A stretch of DNA of 64,000 nt from Talpa occidentalis (taxonomy: Eukaryota; Chordata; Mammalia; Eulipotyphla; Talpidae). Below, piece after piece: positions 57,657-64,000 of this stretch. The notes under the pieces are model-generated. The model saw only the letters and a list, made by a program, of their open reading frames with translations, did not search any database and had not been told where the DNA came from. Made by a program: the position numbers and the translations under genes. Position 1 is the first letter of the stretch, and each line of letters opens with the position of its first letter. The stretch lies in NCBI RefSeq assembly GCF_014898055.3, contig NW_023601754.1:46431013-46495012 (forward strand), written 5' to 3'.

Positions 57657-58887
57657 GGACCAGGCTATTGGCCACTGGCCCAGACGCCCCTTGAGGATCC
57701 CACGAGGATCTGTCCCCTGCACCCCCTTGCTCAGGGGCACGCTGCCTGCACTGAAGGAGTGTCTCCTCTGCAAAGCAGGTCATGATCTGCCCCCACACCC
57801 CAAAAGCTTCTGCTCCTCTCCCCCTGCCCACCCAGGCAGTCTCCATTTGGGGACTTAAATAGGATCTAGATCCAGTCTTTGTGCCTCTTTTCCCCCCAAA
57901 CACAACAGTGGGGACCTCCCTGAGGGCAGAGTCCTGGTTTGAGTCCCCTGTATCTCCCAGGCACCAGTCTGGAGCAGGCACATTTTAAACTGTACATTGG
58001 CCAAAGACAGACATCCTGCCCACAGGACCCCAGACCCTCATTTAACAAAGACCCAGGGCTTCTCTTGGTGACTCTGAAGGATCATATATCAAGCAAGACA
58101 GGGACAACTTCAGAGCAACTGCCCAAGAAGATGCCCAGAATCTGTGGCTGCTTTCAAAACAGTCCCCAGGATTTGCAGCTTCAGAAAGACCCCAAAGTTC
58201 TAGTGTCATTTCACTCCCCTTCACTTCAGCTTACAGAAAAATACTTCTCTGAAATAGCGCCAAGGTATCCCAAAGGGCCCAGCCAATATTTCCAGGAGTA
58301 TCCAAGCCCCCTCTCAAAAAGTCTCTTCTAGGCTTCCAGAAACTTCTGCTACCCCCCCAACTCCCAAAGGCTCTAGAAAAGCCCTTTTAATCTTGCAGAT
58401 CACTTCAAGGGCCTAAAGACCTCATCCTGGAGAATTCCAGAAATATGGACTTCCATCGCGAACTTTAAGGCTACGAACCCCCCCAACTCCCCACCTTTGA
58501 GTGAACACCCCTAGCCTCCAAGATCCCCCTCCAGTCTATCTCTCAGAGAGGTCTCTGTAATTCTAAACTATCTCATTGCCTTCCAAATTTCTCAACAATC
58601 TGGGCCCCCAATATCTCCCTGAGCGAACCCCAACCATCCGCAGGTCTCCCCATCTCTACGAAATCCTCAGATTTCCAGAAAAGTCCATGCTTAGAAATAA
58701 TCCTAGAAATCCAGGATTGATTTCTTCCTTACACACCCCCTGGGCCCCAGGGTCATTTTCCACTGGCTCTGCCACTGTCCCCATTCACCTCCCACCCACC
58801 ACGGAGACACACAACACATAAGCGCCCCCAGAAAGGTCTAGACTTCCCCAATCAGCCCCGGGACCCTCACACCCGTGAAACTCCCAC

Positions 58888-58888
<1 letters not shown>
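57657..58888. other. BAX-FTL intergenic, right part
   Basis: C- and A-rich single-copy sequence. A 130-codon frame (57939-58331) lacks any recognisable domain. No gene called. Confidence 0.5.

Positions 58889-58926
<38 letters not shown>
58889..58926 (+). repeat. 38-base poly(C) tract
   Basis: Uninterrupted run of C, about 220 bases before the FTL TATA box. The exact length may be affected by sequencing. Confidence 0.85.
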
Positions 58927-58927
<1 letters not shown>

Positions 58928-59014
58928 CAACCACCCATTTCACAACAGCCTCCCGCAGCAGGCGCGTGACTGCTCCACCCCGGGGGCGGGGTCTGGAACT
59001 CACAGCTGCTCCTG

Positions 59015-60476
<1,462 letters not shown>

Positions 60477-60588
60477 ATTCCTCCACAGCCCAGCGGCCTT
60501 TGAGGGGCCCAAATGGCACCCCTGGTGTTAAGGGCTTCTGCCTAAGCCTCTCCCTGGAGCTCTTCCAAGTTGTGGACCAAATGAAAAC

Positions 60589-60594
60589 AATAAA
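60589..60594 (+). terminator. FTL: FTL polyadenylation signal
   Basis: AATAAA 112 bases after the stop codon, giving a short 3' UTR. Confidence 0.9.
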
Positions 60595-60613
60595 GCTTTT
60601 TGCAGCAGCTGGT

Positions 60614-62060
60614 GCTCTGTGTGTGTGTGATGTGGGGACGAGGAGGGCTCCGTCTTTCACTAGATTATCCACTGGGCAGGCAGGCTGACATCTGCTCAAA
60701 AGGGTAATCTCAGCTTGTGGAGTTAACATTAGTGGGTTCCCTGCTTGACCCAAACCATTCCTATTTTTGGAAGGTGGAGTCCACACCTGAGAGTCTAGTA
60801 AAGCCTGAGTTAGTGGCTGGAAGCTGGCACTGTTAGAAATCCTAGACAGCAACCAAACAGGCCCTGCTTGATGACTCCATCACTGGGCACCTTGCCAGAC
60901 TCAGAAAGTAGTCCCTGACTCATTCCTAAGAGTATTAAGTAGAACTTCAAGCTCCTTTATATGAGTTGGTATTACCATGTTCATTGCCCTTAGCAACACC
61001 GTTGCAGGTGAATCTGACCTGTTGAAAAGGCTACTGCACCTCTTAAACAGAGGAGGCCTACAGATCCTAGGTACTGTGAGTTTCGATAAATCCATTCCAG
61101 GCACACACTGGGAAGCTGTTGGTGGAATTTTGCCCATGGTGTGAGGTGCTGAGCTGGGGGGTAGGGTTCAGTACAGAAAATGGATGTGAAACTTCATGCC
61201 CACTTCTCTAAATGGGAGCAAAATAAGCTTGGGAGATGACTTAGCAGGCAGCTGCTGTGTCCGGGCTACTGAACAATGCAAACTGACCCACTAGCCCTTC
61301 CTGTTTAGGGTAGAAGAATCTAAGAGGAAGTGACTACTGGCTACTGGTTCTTTTGTCCTCTCAGCACCAGGCTCTGCTTGCTGTCACTGCACTTAGGTGA
61401 GTACTCGTGATCTGGTGGGGGAAGGAGGCTTGTGTGTGTCACAAACAGGCTAATCAGGATGATCACAAACATCCAAATCTAAAAGCCGAAGTTTTCTATT
61501 TCCCTGAAAAGTGATTGGCTCAGAGAGATGCCCATATGGCCCAGTGAACCCTGAAATTAGAGCCATGCAGGAATGTGTAGGGCCAAAGTTCAGGGACCAG
61601 AGCCCAGAGGTTGTGCCGTCCCTGAAGCTAGTGCTGTCCAGCTGGACTTGTGATGGTGGGAATGTCCTATTATCTGCACTGTCCAGTGGGCAGCGATGTG
61701 TCACATGTAACCATGGTCGCACTTGAGCACCTGGGTCTGCTGAGGAATTTAAAGAGCCACACATGGCTTGCAGCTAACCCATGGATGTTTTTTCTACTGA
61801 CCCAGACCCCCTTCTTGAGTCACTTCTTTGCCGCTGCAAGTCAAGTCACAAGTACACAAGACAAAGGTGTCTTCCATTAAAAGAATACCAGAGTCCAGGA
61901 TAACAATCCAAGTGTCTCCAAGACCACAGAATGAGACAAGGGATCAGGGGCCCAGAGAGTAGCAGGGGGAATTCGAGAGACGGTAAAGAGAAAGAACAAA
62001 GGAGAGAGGGGCCCTGAGACAAACCCATCAAGCCCTAATATCGGACCAGACCTGGGACTC
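60614..62060. other. FTL-GYS1 intergenic
   Basis: No gene seen between the convergent genes. A segment near 61630-61765 (ctgtccagtgggcagcg, cacatgtaaccatgg, cacttgagcacctggg) looks like a worn old DNA-transposon repeat; I cannot name the family. Confidence 0.45.
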
Positions 62061-63136
62061 TTAAATATAGATGTATTTTTTCATCTCTGGACACACTTCC
62101 ATCACACTCCTTCTGCCCCCACCCCCCAACTGCAAACACAAGTGCATCAGATACGGCACAGCACACGGAGAGGCCCCTCCTTTTCACTAAAGCTGGGGGC
62201 AGGGCACAGCTTGGGGATGGAAGAGCCTCGAGGTAAATCTGGAGGTTCTAGAACACAGTGGGCCCAGTTCTAGACCAAGGGAAAGGGACCAGGATGCAGC
62301 ACAGTGGTGAGAGGTTCTAGACTCAACTGTCGGAACCTAGAACCAGTGGTTTCATGGTGGGCCTAGAAGTTGTGGGTTGTGGGTGAGAGACAGCCAGTTC
62401 TGTGCTCAGGAGGATTGTCTGGAGGGCACAGAGTCTAGAGTCACAGGAGAGCACAGGCTTGATTGAAAGGAGTAGGTCTGATCCAGAAAGGCATCTAGAC
62501 CAAGACTGCAAGCTGTTCGGTAGGAATGAGAAACCAAGTGGTTGTGCCACCCCTTGCTTGGAGGAAGAGGGGTCAAGGGTGGAGGGCTCCTCCAGGCAGA
62601 GCCAGACACCCCAGGACGGGCTTGGCCAGAGTTAAACACAAGTACCCTTTCCTGGGGCCTGACTTCTAGAATTGAAATAGAGGACCTTCTGCAGTTAACG
62701 GAAGTTCCTGAAAGTGGCCCAGCTCTAGACTTGATGGTCCTATTAGTAAGGACACCAGGCCAGACCTGAGCATGCTTTGTAACAATGTAAATGATTTTGC
62801 AAACCACAGAAGGCTCTAGAAAGCCAGGCCTGGAAGGCAACAGGCCAGGTTTCCTCTGGCACCAAGGTAGGGTTATGGCAGATTCCTGGCCTATGGGACC
62901 AGGGCCAGATCTAGGGGACTCCAGGGCACAGATGATGCATTCTGGAACCCAAGAAAGGCACAGTGTTGTGATTCTGGAGTGTTCGGGATTCAAGATCAGA
63001 GCCAGAGAGGATGGAGTGTATGAGGGAGTGGGTAGGGCTGTGGACCCACAGAGGGTTCAGGATTTGGAGTGGGGTTTAGAAATAGTGCCTGTTCTGCCTC
63101 TGAAGGCAGAGCGGGCAGGAGTGTGAGGAGGGCTGC
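62061..63136 (-). other. GYS1: Probable GYS1 3' UTR
   Basis: Sequence after the GYS1 stop on the minus strand. No AATAAA is evident; an aaaaaataca string on the minus strand near 62075 could be a variant signal. The length of about 1 kb is a guess from that. Confidence 0.4.
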
Positions 63137-63667
63137 TTAGTTGCGCTCCTCGCCCAGGGAGCTGGCGGGGCTGAGGGGCTCACTGGGGGTGCTGAGTGAA
63201 CTAGAGGGCGCTGTGTCCACAGAGCCACGTTTGCTCCCGCCCGTGGAAGAGGCACAGGAAGCTCGGCGAGGCCACTCGGGAGCTCGGATGTTGCGCCGGT
63301 CCTTGGCGGCTTCTTCCTCCTCGTCATAACGCTCGCCATCTTCCTTGGGCCCATCGCGGAGTTCCTCCTCATCCTCACTGTGGTGCGGGCTGGAGTGTCG
63401 TGACAGGGAGGGCGAAGGCGGCACCGAGGCCGGCCGTGGGTAGCGGTAGCCCTGGGCCTGTGGATGGGGGTGTGGGCACAAACCTCAGAGAGCACGGAGG
63501 TCCCCCACAGCCCTGCCCAGGAGGCCTTCGGACCCACCTCTCCCAACCCTCTACCTCACTATCAGAGACACCCCAGGTCCACTCACCGCATCAGCCTTAT
63601 GGGGCTCGTAGGTGAAATGCTCGGGAAAGGCCTTGGCCAGGGCCATGTGGCGTGCAGACATGTAGTA
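63137..63667 (-). CDS. GYS1: GYS1, muscle glycogen synthase, last two coding exons
   Basis: C-terminal end of the enzyme that extends glycogen from UDP-glucose. The last coding exon is 63137-63457 (106 codons plus TAA) and the one before it 63587-63667 (27 codons), joined in phase 0 across a 129-base intron with GT/AG borders. The upstream exon reads [18 protein letters not shown]. The last exon holds the regulatory Ser-rich tail: [17 protein letters not shown] carries the sites phosphorylated by GSK3 and priming kinases in known GYS1, followed by an acidic stretch and a second Ser cluster (WPRRASC), ending SSLGEERN. The rest of the gene lies to the right of the window. It converges on FTL. 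Confidence 0.98.
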
Positions 63668-64000
63668 CTTGGGGGGAAAGAAGGGGAGGCAGTGTCAGGG
63701 TGGCGGGAGCTGGCCCTCCCCTGCTCGCCAGATGGGGAAGAAGCAGGTGAAAACTGACCACACCTTTTTATGCAAATGATCACTCTGCTGGCACCTACCT
63801 ACAAGTTGGCCCCTATGCAAATTTCCATCTTTGTGGCTCCACCCCTTATGTCGATTAGCTGAGCTGTGCCTGGACCATCTGAGCCACACAACCCCTCACA
63901 TAGGGAGGGAATATGCCAATCAGGCACCACTTTGACCACACCTTTATGCAAATAGGGGAACTAGCCTAGTCCTACAGCAGGTGATTAACTTCTTAAAGGG
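63668..64000 (-). other. GYS1: GYS1 intron
   Basis: Intron upstream of the penultimate coding exon, reaching the window edge. Three perfect ATGCAAAT octamers lie at 63770-63777, 63815-63822 and 63946-63953 on the + strand. Confidence 0.7.

Noticed and set aside
57646..58331. Open frames between BAX and FTL as small genes
   Set aside because: No recognisable domain, and overlapping frames on both strands; the region is intergenic in other mammals.

Overview
This is nuclear DNA from a placental mammal. The right end holds the block BAX - FTL - GYS1 (BAX and FTL on +, GYS1 on -), the order found at human 19q13.33, and all three genes are spliced with GT/AG introns. The species is not certain. 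About 37 copies of a tRNA-derived SINE (a head of the type cctccctggtggcgcagcgg, a B box ggttcgatcccc and a TAAA-rich tail) suggest a laurasiatherian lineage, perhaps a bat, but I cannot fix this without a repeat library.

The left ~51 kb is a head-to-tail tandem array of BAX-derived units, all on +, numbered here U1 to U8 from left to right, and it ends in the genuine six-exon BAX gene (51840-56059, 192 aa). U1 (exons 2-4) is cut by an endogenous retrovirus (ERV). U2 lacks exon 4. U3 and U8 share frameshifts and belong to two ~11-12 kb segmental duplicates (about 10.69-23.0 kb and 39.93-51.2 kb). U4 has only exons 5-6. U5 is broken by a solo LTR and fused to the 5' flank of U6. U6 (29178-34483) and U7 (36487-40434) keep every splice site and an open frame from ATG to stop, giving conceptual proteins of 241 (or 185) and 202 aa. 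They are candidate working BAX paralogs.

The paralogs keep BAX exon order, intron phases, the BH2 exon and a hydrophobic C-terminal anchor. All have lost the Gly-Asp pair of the BH3 core (KRIGDE in BAX, K-x-x-A-Q/K in the copies). In U2 and U6, unequal exchange has made hybrid exons that start like exon 6 and end like exon 5, so BH2-plus-membrane-helix modules are repeated. The membrane helix itself is built from a 21-bp coding repeat. By hand count BAX and U6 exon 3 are only about 64% identical while the adjoining intron 2 looks clearly more similar, which hints at accelerated protein evolution.

Mobile DNA in the array: one ERV family present as a 3' half (2336-4799) and a 5' half (21283-22458) lying in reversed order 17 kb apart; two solo LTRs of a second family in opposite orientation, each with its own 4-bp target duplication and each inside a BAX-like exon; and the SINEs, two of which (in U3 and in the 50 kb flank) have a clear filled/empty-site comparison.

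Right of BAX lies a gene-free stretch with a palindromic MARE/antioxidant-response element (57641-57656) and a 38-base C tract. FTL follows, with a TATA box, two inverted CCAAT boxes, a 5' UTR iron-responsive element and four coding exons for 175 aa. The last two coding exons of GYS1 converge on FTL from the other strand.
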